DNA from: Jeotgalicoccus aerolatus
GTDB taxonomy: Bacteria > Bacillota > Bacilli > Staphylococcales > Salinicoccaceae
Length of the DNA stretch: 64,000 bases
Assembly: GCF_014635205.1 (NCBI RefSeq)
Contig: NZ_BMCN01000001.1
Location: forward strand, 806,001 to 870,000
Direction: 5' to 3'
Shown: in pieces, positions 29,500-38,154 of the stretch
How positions within the stretch are numbered: the stretch's first letter is position 1
Layout of the letters: each line of letters opens with the position of its first letter
Program-made: the position numbers and the translations under genes
Notes under the pieces: model-generated
What the model saw: only the letters and a program-made list of their open reading frames with translations
Database searches by the model: none
What the model was told of the DNA's origin: nothing

Positions 29500-29595
29500 A
29501 TGCTAAGAAGGTTACGTGAGAAACTTAAGAAAAAGTTGAAAAGCATCCTCGGCAGAAATGGTTTATTGCGCAATGAATATATGAAGGGCAAATAG
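29500..29595 (+). CDS. 31-residue highly cationic amphipathic peptide (putative micro-gene)
   Basis: ATG at 29500 is preceded by AAGGG with a 9-nt gap and runs 31 codons to a TAG. It encodes MLRRLREKLKKKLKSIL followed by GRNGLLRNEYMKGK. There are twelve Lys/Arg against two Glu, net charge about +10. The hydrophobic residues at 2, 5, 9, 13, 16 and 17 form one face of a helix. The gene has its own promoter and a strong terminator, so the whole transcript is only about 160 nt. I know no family for it. It could be a small membrane- or RNA-binding peptide, a toxin-like peptide, or the coding part of a dual-function small RNA. Existence of the transcription unit is well supported; translation is inferred. 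Confidence 0.5.
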   Translation: MLRRLREKLKKKLKSILGRNGLLRNEYMKGK

Positions 29596-29606
29596 GCCTT
29601 CGAATA

Positions 29607-29645
29607 ATGTGCTTAAAATTTTTTAGGCACATATTTTTATTTTTT
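29607..29645 (+). terminator. terminator of the micro-gene
   Basis: Arms ATGTGCTTAAAA (29607-29618) and TTTTAGGCACAT (29621-29632), one G-T pair, followed by a long T-rich tract. It begins 12 nt after the peptide stop. Confidence 0.85.
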
Positions 29646-29702
29646 GCATTTATATATATTTATATTTAAAAAGATAATTAATTAATAAAGGAGTCATAAA
29701 TT

Positions 29703-29921
29703 ATGGCAGTATTTAAAGTGTTTTTCCAACAAGACATGGACACACGTATCATTAGAGAAGATACGCAGATTTGTTATGTAGAAGCAGAAACAGAAGAAGA
29801 AGTAAGAAAATATTTAAAGAGCAACAAGACAAACATCGAATTTATCCAGGCACTTAGTCCCGCGCATCTGGAATATGAACAACGTACTAACGAAGACTTT
29901 AAAGTTGAGACTATCGCGTAA
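29703..29921 (+). CDS. rpoY: RNA polymerase epsilon subunit RpoY
   Basis: A 72-residue small subunit found only in Firmicutes RNA polymerase (formerly DUF1447). [20 protein letters not shown] is the usual N-terminus and [15 protein letters not shown] the central helix. Its start has AAAGGAG upstream. Its stop overlaps the rnjA start by one base (TAATG), the conserved rpoY-rnjA coupling. Confidence 0.95.
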   Translation: MAVFKVFFQQDMDTRIIREDTQICYVEAETEEEVRKYLKSNKTNIEFIQALSPAHLEYEQRTNEDFKVETIA

Positions 29922-31606
29922 TGACGCTCGAATCAAATGAAGTAGGTGTATTCGCTCTTGGGGGACTGGGAGAAATCGGGAAAAACACTTACTGTATCGA
30001 GTATAAAGATGAGATTATTATTATCGATGCAGGGGTCAAGTTTCCGACAGATGCCGAACTTGGCGTTGATTATGTAATTCCTGACTACACATACTTAAAA
30101 GAAAACGAAGACAAAATCAGTGCACTGATTATTACGCACGGACACGAGGATCATATCGGAGGGATTCCTTTCTTATTAAGACAAATCTCCGTACCAATAT
30201 ATTCCGGCCCGCTTGCTTTAGGTTTAATTCGCAATAAACTGGAAGAACATCATCTGCTCAGCCAGACAAAGTTAATTCCAATCGATGAAGACAGTGTTTT
30301 AAAATTCAAGCACATGGATATCGAGTTTTACTTGACGACTCACTCTATTCCAGAAGCATACGGGGTTATCGTCCGTACACCTGAAGGCAATATTGTTCAC
30401 ACAGGTGATTTCAAATTTGACTTCACACCTGTTGGGGAACCAGCCAACATTGCTAAAATGGCAAAACTGGGTGAAGAAGGTGTCCTAGCGCTTTTATCCG
30501 ACTCTACAAATGCCACTGTCCCTAATTTTACAATTAGTGAAAAAGAAGTCGGTCAAAATGTTGAAGATATATTCCGCAAATGTACAGGCCGTATTATTTT
30601 CGCCACTTTTGCGTCTAATATTTACCGTGTGCAGCAGGCAATAGAAGCTGCTGTAAAATTCGACCGTAAGATCTGTGTCTTTGGACGCAGTATGGAGAAC
30701 AATATTAAAATCGGTCAGGAACTCGGTTATATCACAGCTCCGCCTGAGACATTTATCGAGCCTAAAATGATTAATAAAATAGAAAAGCATAAAGTTATGA
30801 TTTTATGTACCGGATCTCAAGGTGAACCGATGGCTGCTCTTTCACGTATTGCCAACGGTACTCATAGACAGATCAGTATTATCACTGATGACACTGTAGT
30901 GTTCAGTTCTTCACCAATCCCTGGAAATACACTCAGTGTAAACAGAATTATAAATGCGCTGTACAAAGCTGGGGCAGATGTCATTCATGGTAAACTGTCT
31001 AATATCCATACGTCAGGTCACGGTTCTCAGGAAGAACAAAAACTGATGCTTCGCCTGATGCAGCCTAAGTACTTCATGCCGATTCACGGTGAGTACAGAA
31101 TGCTCGATCTTCATAAGAAATTGGCAATTTCAACTGGTGTAAAAGAAGATAACATTTTCGTCTTTGAAATCGGTGATGTACTTGCCCTGACTAGAGACAG
31201 TGCACGTTTCTCACACCGCGTCACAGCGGGTACGATATTCGTTGACGGCAACGGTATCGGAGATATCGGCAACATCGTCTTAAGAGACCGTAAATCTCTA
31301 TCAGAAGAAGGACTGGCGATTGTCGTCTTGACAATTGACTTTAAAACGGGTGAACTATTAAGCGGACCTGATATTATCTCACGCGGCTTTGTTTATATGA
31401 GAGAATCATATGGATTAATTCGCAGTGCTGAGAAGAAAATCAGAGACGAAGTCAGAACATTGCTCGAATCTAAAGAAAATGTTGAATGGTACAATGTTAA
31501 GCAGCTGATTATTGAAGAATTAAGCGGCTTCCTGTACAACAAAACAAAACGCCGTCCGATGATTCTTCCTATCATTATGAGAGTCAACGATGAAAAATCA
31601 AAATAA
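29921..31606 (+). CDS. rnjA: ribonuclease J1
   Basis: A metallo-beta-lactamase/beta-CASP RNase with 5'-3' exo- and endonuclease activity, central to mRNA decay and 16S maturation. The metal motif HGHEDH lies at residues 73-78, HTGDF near 165, and SGHGSQEEQ with PIHGEYRM in the beta-CASP and C-terminal parts. Length 561 is standard. It is cotranscribed with rpoY and ended by a strong hairpin. Confidence 0.97.
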   Translation: MTLESNEVGVFALGGLGEIGKNTYCIEYKDEIIIIDAGVKFPTDAELGVDYVIPDYTYLKENEDKISALIITHGHEDHIGGIPFLLRQISVPIYSGPLALGLIRNKLEEHHLLSQTKLIPIDEDSVLKFKHMDIEFYLTTHSIPEAYGVIVRTPEGNIVHTGDFKFDFTPVGEPANIAKMAKLGEEGVLALLSDSTNATVPNFTISEKEVGQNVEDIFRKCTGRIIFATFASNIYRVQQAIEAAVKFDRKICVFGRSMENNIKIGQELGYITAPPETFIEPKMINKIEKHKVMILCTGSQGEPMAALSRIANGTHRQISIITDDTVVFSSSPIPGNTLSVNRIINALYKAGADVIHGKLSNIHTSGHGSQEEQKLMLRLMQPKYFMPIHGEYRMLDLHKKLAISTGVKEDNIFVFEIGDVLALTRDSARFSHRVTAGTIFVDGNGIGDIGNIVLRDRKSLSEEGLAIVVLTIDFKTGELLSGPDIISRGFVYMRESYGLIRSAEKKIRDEVRTLLESKENVEWYNVKQLIIEELSGFLYNKTKRRPMILPIIMRVNDEKSK

Positions 31607-31616
31607 TAGTAACAAT

Positions 31617-31649
31617 AAAACCGCTGGAAATTTAATTCCAGCGGTTTTA
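31617..31649. terminator. terminator of rpoY-rnjA
   Basis: Arms AAAACCGCTGGAA and TTCCAGCGGTTTT, 6-nt loop. It is symmetrical, so it also ends the convergent ABC unit. Confidence 0.92.
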
Positions 31650-31665
31650 TTAATAACTTTTAATT

Positions 31666-33279
31666 TTAAGAACCTTCTTTAAAATCTCTTTGTTTGTATA
31701 TGAAGAAACCTAAAATTATTAATATAAAGCTGATGACAATAATCGTGAAAAACACCAAAGGATTAAAATCTTCCGTTGGCATTTCAGGGAGCCAGCTCTG
31801 GATTGCTATTTTAAATATCCAGTCAGGCATATCTAAAATATTTCCAAAATAATTTATCAGAAAAGAAATAATCAAATAAATATATACAAATTTCCCCATC
31901 TTTGGAATTGCACCCAGTATTAATCCAGATAACCCTGTATAAAATAATACTGCTGGTAAAAAATTGAAACCGGCAATCAAAAATTCAAAAAATTTCATAT
32001 CAGACTTCCCTTCCATTACTGCAACTGCGGTAAGGCCAAGGCTGCCGGCAGCTATAAATATACCCAGCATGCCAGTTAAAACAGCTAAGAAAATATTACT
32101 CCAATAAAGCTTTGCCCTCGTTACTGTCGTTACATAAAATTGACTCAAATGAGAACGTCTTTCCTCTTTGAACAACTTATTAATAATAGCAATAGGTAAA
32201 ATCCCTACCATAGTTATTAGAACCATCATTATAGTTGCTGTAAAGGATTCTTCTATTGTAAAACCTGATGCAGAAAACATACCTTGAAGTAAGTCGTTAC
32301 TTTCAATAAAACTTTCCATACTGCCATATATAGATCCATAAGCTGCTCCCATTACTGCAAAACTTATCATCCAGGCAAGAATTACACCACGATTCAATCT
32401 GAAAAACAAACCTTTTACAGATAGCAATGATTTCCGCGCCCTTGCTCTGCCTTCTTTTTCAGGAAGATAACCTGCACCTAAATCACGATGTTCTTCAAGA
32501 ATAAAAGAAGTAATCATCATTATTATTGAAAACAGCAGCGCAAAAATAATAGGCTGCCAATTATTATCAGTAAACGGATACGTTAAATATGTCCAGCCGA
32601 CGGGATTCCACATTGATAATGATTCATTATTTATGTCAGTTCCAGCTCTGATAATATACATTAAACCAACGAAACCGAGCGATGAGCCTGTAGCTGAAGC
32701 AGAATTTGGCATAAGCTGACTCATTAATAACCCAATTGATCCGCCAAGAATACCTGCGGTACCAACAGAGCTTCCAAACAAAATAGATCCCGCTACAGTC
32801 ATTGACTCTGCACCATAACTAACCATTATTCCACTGATTAAAAGGGCAAGTAGTATATTTATTAAAATAACTTCTAAAATTGTCGCCAATGCGTTTGCCT
32901 GACGTCCAACTTGAAATGAACGAACGATTTCAATAAGTCCTTTATCTTCTTCCTTTCTAGTATGACTGACAGTGTGAAGGATAGAAACTATTATAGAGAG
33001 TAAGCCGCAGAACAACAGCATCTCATGAGCATACATCGCTCCAAGTGTATAATCTTCGGCGTTATCTACTGATGTTTGACCAACCATTGATATCATTGCA
33101 GGATTTTTAAGGGTTTCAAACATTCCCGTTAATCCCTGACCTTTTGAAATCTCTTGAAATGCAGGAACAAAAGCAGAAGAGAAGAGACCAATACCAAGCA
33201 CCCATATAATAATCTGTTTCCAATCCCGCTTAAAATATTGCACAAACAATAAGTGCCATCCTGAAAATTTTTCTTTCAT
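31666..33279 (-). CDS. ABC-2 type exporter permease (COG3559-like, drug/polyketide export)
   Basis: A 537-residue membrane protein with about twelve helices in two similar halves; each half opens with an amphipathic segment and a helix near residues 18-40 and 300-320. It resembles the permeases annotated as exporters of polyketide antibiotics and the TetB-type heterologous exporters. It pairs with the ATPase gene 18 nt upstream and is controlled by the TetR gene at the head of the unit. Substrates are unknown; export of a toxic amphiphile is inferred. The local sequence looks richer in A and T than the surrounding housekeeping genes, which fits acquisition. Confidence 0.8.
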   Translation of the reverse strand: MKEKFSGWHLLFVQYFKRDWKQIIIWVLGIGLFSSAFVPAFQEISKGQGLTGMFETLKNPAMISMVGQTSVDNAEDYTLGAMYAHEMLLFCGLLSIIVSILHTVSHTRKEEDKGLIEIVRSFQVGRQANALATILEVILINILLALLISGIMVSYGAESMTVAGSILFGSSVGTAGILGGSIGLLMSQLMPNSASATGSSLGFVGLMYIIRAGTDINNESLSMWNPVGWTYLTYPFTDNNWQPIIFALLFSIIMMITSFILEEHRDLGAGYLPEKEGRARARKSLLSVKGLFFRLNRGVILAWMISFAVMGAAYGSIYGSMESFIESNDLLQGMFSASGFTIEESFTATIMMVLITMVGILPIAIINKLFKEERRSHLSQFYVTTVTRAKLYWSNIFLAVLTGMLGIFIAAGSLGLTAVAVMEGKSDMKFFEFLIAGFNFLPAVLFYTGLSGLILGAIPKMGKFVYIYLIISFLINYFGNILDMPDWIFKIAIQSWLPEMPTEDFNPLVFFTIIVISFILIILGFFIYKQRDFKEGS

Positions 33280-33297
33280 TTTTAGATCTCCTTTCTT

Positions 33298-34182
33298 TTA
33301 TTTATGTATATAATGCTTCATAAATAAATCTTCTAGTGCCGGCGGTGATGATTCAAATTTTGTTACACCAATTCGACCTGCTTTCAGTAAAACACTGTTT
33401 AGATGATGATGGTCCACATCAAATTTCACACTGTGCTTTGTTTGATAGAAATTATATACACCAGCTAAGTCAGCAATTTCAGAAGCATCATTTTCTGTCT
33501 CCAATATAATATGAGAGCGAGTTAAGTGCCGCAGCTCATCAAGAGTTCCTGATTCTACAATTTGACCCTGGCGTATAATCACTATCCTGTCAGCGAGGCG
33601 CTCTACTTCACTAAGAATATGTGAAGATAGTAAAATAGCTTTACCCGCTTCTTTAAGCGCTTTGATTTCTTCCTGAAATACAACTTCCATTAATGGATCA
33701 AGACCTGATGTGGGTTCATCAAAAATATAAAAATCCGAATCAACAGATAAAGCAGCAATCAATCCAACTTTTTGTCGGTTCCCTTTGGAATATGATTTAG
33801 CTTTCTTTTTAGGGTCAAACTCAAAACGTTTAATTAAATCGTCTTTTTTAGATTGGCTTCCGCCGCCGTGAAGTTTTATAAATAAATCAATAATTTCTCC
33901 GCCTGTCAGACCGCTCCATAAGTTTACATCACCAGGAACATAAGATATACGCTTATGAATATCAATACTATCCGACCAAACATCTTTACCGAATATTTCA
34001 GCATTGCCTTTATCTCTTTTAATAATCCCCAATAAAATACGTATTAAAGTTGACTTACCAGCACCATTAGGTCCTATAAAACCAATAACCTCTCCAGAAT
34101 TCGCGGTAAACGACACATCTTTCAATGCTTCAAATTTTCCAAATGTCTTTTTAATACCTTCCACTTTCAATATTTCTGACAT
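33298..34182 (-). CDS. ABC transporter ATP-binding protein (export type)
   Basis: A cytosolic ATPase of about 294 residues. Walker A GPNGAGKST is at residues 37-45. The signature region reads YSKGNRQKVG instead of the usual LSGGQ, as in many ABC-2 exporters. Walker B is FYIFDEPTSGLDP, and the H-loop sits in ILLSSHILSE. A C-terminal extension after residue 215 is typical of CcmA/DrrA-like proteins. The start is ATG at 34182, with GGAGG 8 nt before it; a TTG five codons upstream overlaps that site. It lies between the TetR and permease genes. Confidence 0.9.
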   Translation of the reverse strand: MSEILKVEGIKKTFGKFEALKDVSFTANSGEVIGFIGPNGAGKSTLIRILLGIIKRDKGNAEIFGKDVWSDSIDIHKRISYVPGDVNLWSGLTGGEIIDLFIKLHGGGSQSKKDDLIKRFEFDPKKKAKSYSKGNRQKVGLIAALSVDSDFYIFDEPTSGLDPLMEVVFQEEIKALKEAGKAILLSSHILSEVERLADRIVIIRQGQIVESGTLDELRHLTRSHIILETENDASEIADLAGVYNFYQTKHSVKFDVDHHHLNSVLLKAGRIGVTKFESSPPALEDLFMKHYIHK

Positions 34183-34210
34183 TATTATCGCCTCCAATTA
34201 ATTTCCTGTG

Positions 34211-34840
34211 TTATTTATAAAAAGTCTGTTTTAATATCTCCGCATACTTATTCCACTCTTTAATATAATATTGTCCAAAATCTTCACTATTTTTAAAACT
34301 GTCAATTTCTGCAATCGACTTCTCTCCAAATCCAAACATCGTCCAATTTAATATTTCTATCGCTTTGTCAACGTCAATATTATCTTTAAAATTAGAATAA
34401 TCGATGTTTTTATATATCTTTTTCAGCCCTTTATTGTATATTTCATTAACACTTTCATTTATTTCATTTTTGATTTCCGGATTATCTTCTTGTATACACG
34501 ACTTTAAAAAGTCAAATACAAGAGGAAAATCAAGCTGGACCTTTAATTTCTCTTGGCCAACATTTTCAATTCTTTTGAAAAGATCATGTTCTGTTAAATC
34601 TACTTTTTTATAAAAACTTTCCATTATTTGAATACTCCAGCTGATTAAATACAAATACAAGTCTTTCTTGCTTCTAAAATAATTGAACAATGATCCTTTA
34701 GAAATATTTGCATTTAATACAATTTCATTCGTTGATGCATCATCAAAACCATTTCTGACAAATTCCTCGATAGCTGAATTAATAATGACCTGCTGTTTTT
34801 GCTTTGTTAAATTTTTAAATTTTGTATATATAATAAACAC
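34211..34840 (-). CDS. TetR family transcriptional regulator of the ABC exporter
   Basis: A 209-residue protein with the TetR helix-turn-helix at about residues 25-62 (EEFVRNGFDDASTNEIVLNA, then NISKGSLFNYFRSKKDLYLYL). The remaining helices form a ligand domain of unknown specificity. It is the first gene of the exporter unit and lies directly downstream of two operator-like repeats, so autoregulation is expected. The start is uncertain: the GTG at 34840 is only one base from an AAAGGG tract, and an uncommon start a little further in would have better spacing. Confidence 0.85.
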   Translation of the reverse strand: MFIIYTKFKNLTKQKQQVIINSAIEEFVRNGFDDASTNEIVLNANISKGSLFNYFRSKKDLYLYLISWSIQIMESFYKKVDLTEHDLFKRIENVGQEKLKVQLDFPLVFDFLKSCIQEDNPEIKNEINESVNEIYNKGLKKIYKNIDYSNFKDNIDVDKAIEILNWTMFGFGEKSIAEIDSFKNSEDFGQYYIKEWNKYAEILKQTFYK

Positions 34841-34856
34841 ACCCTTTATTAAATAA

Positions 34857-34871
34857 TGACCAGTTCAGTCA
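34857..34871. promoter_or_regulatory. TetR operator 1
   Basis: TGACCAGTTCAGTCA is an imperfect palindrome with TGAC/GTCA ends, just after the -10 of the tetR promoter, where the transcript should start. Confidence 0.65.
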
Positions 34872-34899
34872 ATATAACACCATTGACCAGACTAGTCAA
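34871..34899 (-). promoter_or_regulatory. promoter of the tetR-ABC unit
   Basis: Minus strand TTGACT (34894-34899), 17-nt spacer, TATATT (34871-34876): a near-consensus sigma-A promoter between and within the two operators. Confidence 0.75.
34883..34899. promoter_or_regulatory. TetR operator 2
   Basis: TTGACCAGACTAGTCAA, a palindrome of the same family as operator 1, covers the -35. The centres are 27 bp apart. Confidence 0.65.
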
Positions 34900-34907
34900 T
34901 TTATCAA

Positions 34908-34941
34908 TAAAAAAACACCGTCAGAAAAATCTGACGATGTT
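34908..34941 (-). terminator. terminator of cydAB-ktrC
   Basis: Minus strand ACATCGTCAGA / TCTGACGGTGT and then seven T. Confidence 0.88.
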
Positions 34942-34951
34942 TAAAATATTA

Positions 34952-35614
34952 CTATAACTTATCCATGTAATTTTCAAAATGATTCAGCTGTTCATCGCTG
35001 CCAATTAAAATTAAAATATCTCCGGATAATATACTAATATTTGGATCAGGGCTCACGATTAAATCGTTATCCCGTTTAATCGCAATAATACTGATACCAA
35101 ATTTTTTGCGCATATTTAAATCATTAATCCGTTTATTCTCAAATTTTGCACTTGACGTGAATTCTATAATTGAGTGATGATTTGATACTTCCAAGTACTC
35201 TACAACTGATGACGATACTAATCTGTGTGCAATTCTACGTCCCATATCCCTTTCAGGGTGGACGACTGTATCGGCACCGATTTTTTCAAGCACTCTGCCG
35301 TGATAAGAATTCTGAGCTTTGGTCGTTACTTTTTTTACACCCAGGTCTTTTAAAATTAATGTCGTTAAAATACTCGATTGTATATTGTCACCAATCGCTA
35401 CAATCACATTGTCATAATTTTTTATACCCAGACTTTTCAGCATAGCCTCATCAGTAGAGTCCCCTATGACACCTTCTGAATAATAGTCCTGATACTCGTT
35501 GACACGGGCTTCATCCGTATCGATAACGAGTACATCTACATCCATTTCACTTAACTCCATAACGATGCTGCCGCCAAATCGGCCTAATCCAATTACTGCG
35601 ATTTCTTTTTTCAT
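34952..35614 (-). CDS. ktrC: Ktr potassium channel gating subunit (RCK domain protein, KtrC/KtrA)
   Basis: A cytosolic 220-residue RCK protein that gates a KtrB/KtrD potassium channel. The RCK_N Rossmann loop GLGRFGGS is at residues 9-16 with D32 at the end of the second strand, suited to bind ATP/ADP or c-di-AMP-responsive folds. The RCK_C domain (about 135-218) binds c-di-AMP in S. aureus KtrC/KtrA. Position beside cydAB and rnjA matches S. aureus ktrC. It starts 24 nt after cydB and is likely cotranscribed. No channel subunit gene is in the window. Confidence 0.9.
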   Translation of the reverse strand: MKKEIAVIGLGRFGGSIVMELSEMDVDVLVIDTDEARVNEYQDYYSEGVIGDSTDEAMLKSLGIKNYDNVIVAIGDNIQSSILTTLILKDLGVKKVTTKAQNSYHGRVLEKIGADTVVHPERDMGRRIAHRLVSSSVVEYLEVSNHHSIIEFTSSAKFENKRINDLNMRKKFGISIIAIKRDNDLIVSPDPNISILSGDILILIGSDEQLNHFENYMDKL

Positions 35615-35638
35615 AGTCTCAACCTATTCTGTATGTTA

Positions 35639-36664
35639 CTAAGATTTTTTATTCCCTTTAACATAGTCCTTATCAAACAAGAACAATCTCGCAAGCAGGA
35701 TTAATGATGGAATTAATAATAGTAAACCTAATACAAAGACTGCTGTCAATGCAAATGCCATATTTTCATTGACGACAGAGTCATTAATATTAATATACGG
35801 GTAAAGAATGTACGGTAGTTTACTGATACCGTAACCGTAAAATGCAAAACCGTACTGCAGCATAATCATAATAAAAGCTGTACCGTAGTTGCGGCGTTTC
35901 CATATTAAGAATACTGCAACAAGCATGGCCAGCAGGCTTAAACCGAATAAGTACCAGTAATTCTGCGCACTGACAAAGTGTTCGTAGTTATGTGATCTCA
36001 GTCCTAAAAATGTGAACTGAGTAATTACGAGCGTTGGCAATGTCCAGATTAAAAACCATGTTCTGGTTAAGTCACTGGCTCTTTTATCTTCAGCTTTTGA
36101 TGCATAATATGTCAAGAAACCGCTCGATATATAGAGCACTGAAATAATTGCCAGAAATACGACTGACCAGCCATAGGTGCTTAATATCAAGTCTGTGAAA
36201 TTCAAGTCGATGCCCGTTGCAGTTTCTTCAATATATCCGCCTTCTGAAATAACGAGAGCGACTGAAAGTGATGCCGGAATTAATAGTCCTGTAATACCAT
36301 ATAATGCCGACCATGATAGTTTGCTTTCTTTATTATTTGAGTTAAATGCATAATATGAACCGCGTATCGACATCAGTATCAAAGCAAGTGATCCAGGAAT
36401 TAAGAGTGTCGTGCCTAAATAATAAGCAGTATCCGGATAAAATCCCACAATGCCGACAAAGAAGAAAACAAAAAATACATTTGTCGTCTCCCATACCGGA
36501 CTCAAATAACGGGCAATTATTGGACTGATGATATTATCATCGCCTGTAAGTTTTGAGTAGAAGTTGAAGAATCCTGCTCCAAAGTCAATCGAAGCAATAA
36601 TGACGTAGAGGTATAAAAATGTCCACAGAACCGTTATACCGATTATTTCATAATCAAGGCTCAT
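35639..36664 (-). CDS. cydB: cytochrome bd ubiquinol/menaquinol oxidase subunit II
   Basis: A 341-residue membrane protein with about eight helices, the partner of CydA in the oxygen-reducing bd complex. The early segment YVIIASIDFGAGFFNFYSK and PVWETTNVFFVFFFVG are typical of CydB. The start overlaps the cydA stop (ATGA), giving coupled translation. ktrC follows. Confidence 0.93.
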   Translation of the reverse strand: MSLDYEIIGITVLWTFLYLYVIIASIDFGAGFFNFYSKLTGDDNIISPIIARYLSPVWETTNVFFVFFFVGIVGFYPDTAYYLGTTLLIPGSLALILMSIRGSYYAFNSNNKESKLSWSALYGITGLLIPASLSVALVISEGGYIEETATGIDLNFTDLILSTYGWSVVFLAIISVLYISSGFLTYYASKAEDKRASDLTRTWFLIWTLPTLVITQFTFLGLRSHNYEHFVSAQNYWYLFGLSLLAMLVAVFLIWKRRNYGTAFIMIMLQYGFAFYGYGISKLPYILYPYININDSVVNENMAFALTAVFVLGLLLLIPSLILLARLFLFDKDYVKGNKKS

Positions 36665-38043
36665 GATAAACGACCTCCTTCGCCTTTATATACATTGCCG
36701 GATTCACCGTACCACTTCAGCTGGTCCGCTTCAGCAGATTGGCCTTTAAACATCCTTAACAGAACGTATATACAAGTGATGCCGAGAACTGTATATAACA
36801 CTGCAAATGCAATCAGCGTTATACCGAGGCCATCTGCCTGAGTGACCGCTTCTGATACTCTCATATAACCTCTGATGATCCAAGGCTGCCGGCCCATTTC
36901 AGCCAGGAACCAGCCTGCTTCTATCGCCAGGAAACTGAGCGGTCCTGCGAGAGCGTACAGATATAAAAGTCCCGGATGATGCTCGTTCAGTTTCGTCCAG
37001 CGCTTCGTAAACTTAACGATAAAGTAAACTGCTGCGACACCGAGGCCGTACATGCCAAAGAATACCATCAAATCAAAGAAATAGTGGATGATCAGAGGCG
37101 GCCGTTCATCTTCAGGTATATCATTTAGACCTGTCACTTCTGTATCAAATGAATTATCTGCCAGGAAACTAAGCGCCCATGGGATTCTCAGTTCATATTT
37201 AACTTCCTGTGTTTCCTCATCGAGTATACCGAAAAGTACTAGATCGGCTCTCTCTTCAGTTTCAAAGTGCCATTCGAAAGCCGCCAGCTTTTCCGGCTGA
37301 TTTTCGTGAAGAAACTTAGCTGAAAAGTCACCTGCAAGGATTGTCAAAGCAGCCATTATTACACCGATTGACATCATTACTTTTAAACCTTTTTTGTGAT
37401 ACGACTTATCTTGCTGATGTGTCGATCTAAGGAGTTTGACAGCACTGATCGTTCCCATAAGAAAGGCAATGGTCATATAGGCTGTAACGACGACGTGAAA
37501 TACCCGCACCCATGAAGATGGGTTAAACATTGCTGCCAAAGGATCAATGTTTAGCAATTCCCCGCCTTCAAAATCAAATCCTGCCGGCGTATTCATAAAC
37601 GAGTTCACTGTCGTTATAAATACAGCTGACAACGTAGAACCGACAACAATTGGTATGTTTAACAGCCAGTGATACCACCGATTTTTAAAACGGTCCCACG
37701 TATATAAATATATTCCTAAGAAAATCGCTTCAAAGAAAAATGCAAAAGTTTCCATAAATAACGGCAAGGCAATAATCTGTCCGCCGAGTCTCATAAAGTC
37801 AGGCCAGATTAATGACAGCTGCAAACCGATAATGGTACCGGTCACTACACCCACTGCAACTGTTACTGTATAACCTTTTGCAATACGGCGTGCCATAGTT
37901 AAATAGTGTGCATCGTTTTTCCTCAACCCTAAAAATTCAAGAACCATAAATACAATTGGAACACCGACGCCGATTGTGGCAAATATGATATGAAACCCTA
38001 AAGTCATACCAGTCAGTACTCTGCCTATTAATACTTCATCCAT
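36661..38043 (-). CDS. cydA: cytochrome bd oxidase subunit I
   Basis: Carries hemes b558, b595 and d and the quinol site. H18 near the N-terminus (TGMTLGFHIIFATIG) is the heme b595 ligand of the family, and the WIIRGYMR and GRQPW segments are conserved. At 460 residues it has the short Q-loop of Gram-positive enzymes. A high-affinity oxidase like this supports growth at low oxygen. The 110-bp upstream region has a Rex-like operator. Confidence 0.95.
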   Translation of the reverse strand: MDEVLIGRVLTGMTLGFHIIFATIGVGVPIVFMVLEFLGLRKNDAHYLTMARRIAKGYTVTVAVGVVTGTIIGLQLSLIWPDFMRLGGQIIALPLFMETFAFFFEAIFLGIYLYTWDRFKNRWYHWLLNIPIVVGSTLSAVFITTVNSFMNTPAGFDFEGGELLNIDPLAAMFNPSSWVRVFHVVVTAYMTIAFLMGTISAVKLLRSTHQQDKSYHKKGLKVMMSIGVIMAALTILAGDFSAKFLHENQPEKLAAFEWHFETEERADLVLFGILDEETQEVKYELRIPWALSFLADNSFDTEVTGLNDIPEDERPPLIIHYFFDLMVFFGMYGLGVAAVYFIVKFTKRWTKLNEHHPGLLYLYALAGPLSFLAIEAGWFLAEMGRQPWIIRGYMRVSEAVTQADGLGITLIAFAVLYTVLGITCIYVLLRMFKGQSAEADQLKWYGESGNVYKGEGGRLS

Positions 38044-38070
38044 CTAAACTCACCCCATATTCATACAACC

Positions 38071-38115
38071 ATTATAACTGTTTTAGTCCAGTCTATTAAA
38101 TAAGAAGGTATATAA
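38071..38115 (-). promoter_or_regulatory. candidate cydA promoter elements
   Basis: Minus strand TATAAT at 38071-38076 with a weak TTAATA 17 nt upstream. A second possible -10 TATATA (38110-38115) has its -35 region inside the Rex-like box. Confidence 0.4.
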
Positions 38116-38128
38116 TTTAGTGACATAT

Positions 38129-38146
38129 TTGTGAATAATTTAACAA
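38129..38146. promoter_or_regulatory. Rex-like operator upstream of cydAB
   Basis: TTGTGAATAATTTAACAA differs at one position from the Rex consensus TTGTGAA-N4-TTCACAA. Rex is the NADH-sensing repressor of fermentation and bd oxidase genes in Gram-positives. The site lies 86-103 nt before the cydA start. Confidence 0.6.
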
Positions 38147-38154
38147 ACAAATTT

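Noticed and set aside
29373..29591. A 72-codon minus-strand frame with hydrophobic content between 29373 and 29591.
   Set aside because: It is antisense to the micro-gene and overlaps the 90-residue gene. It has no ribosome site and looks like the shadow of the Lys/Leu-rich peptide frame.
33298..34182. The ABC ATPase lacks a canonical LSGGQ signature.
   Set aside because: YSKGNRQKVG-type signatures are common in ABC-2 exporter ATPases with intact Walker motifs, so the enzyme is probably active.
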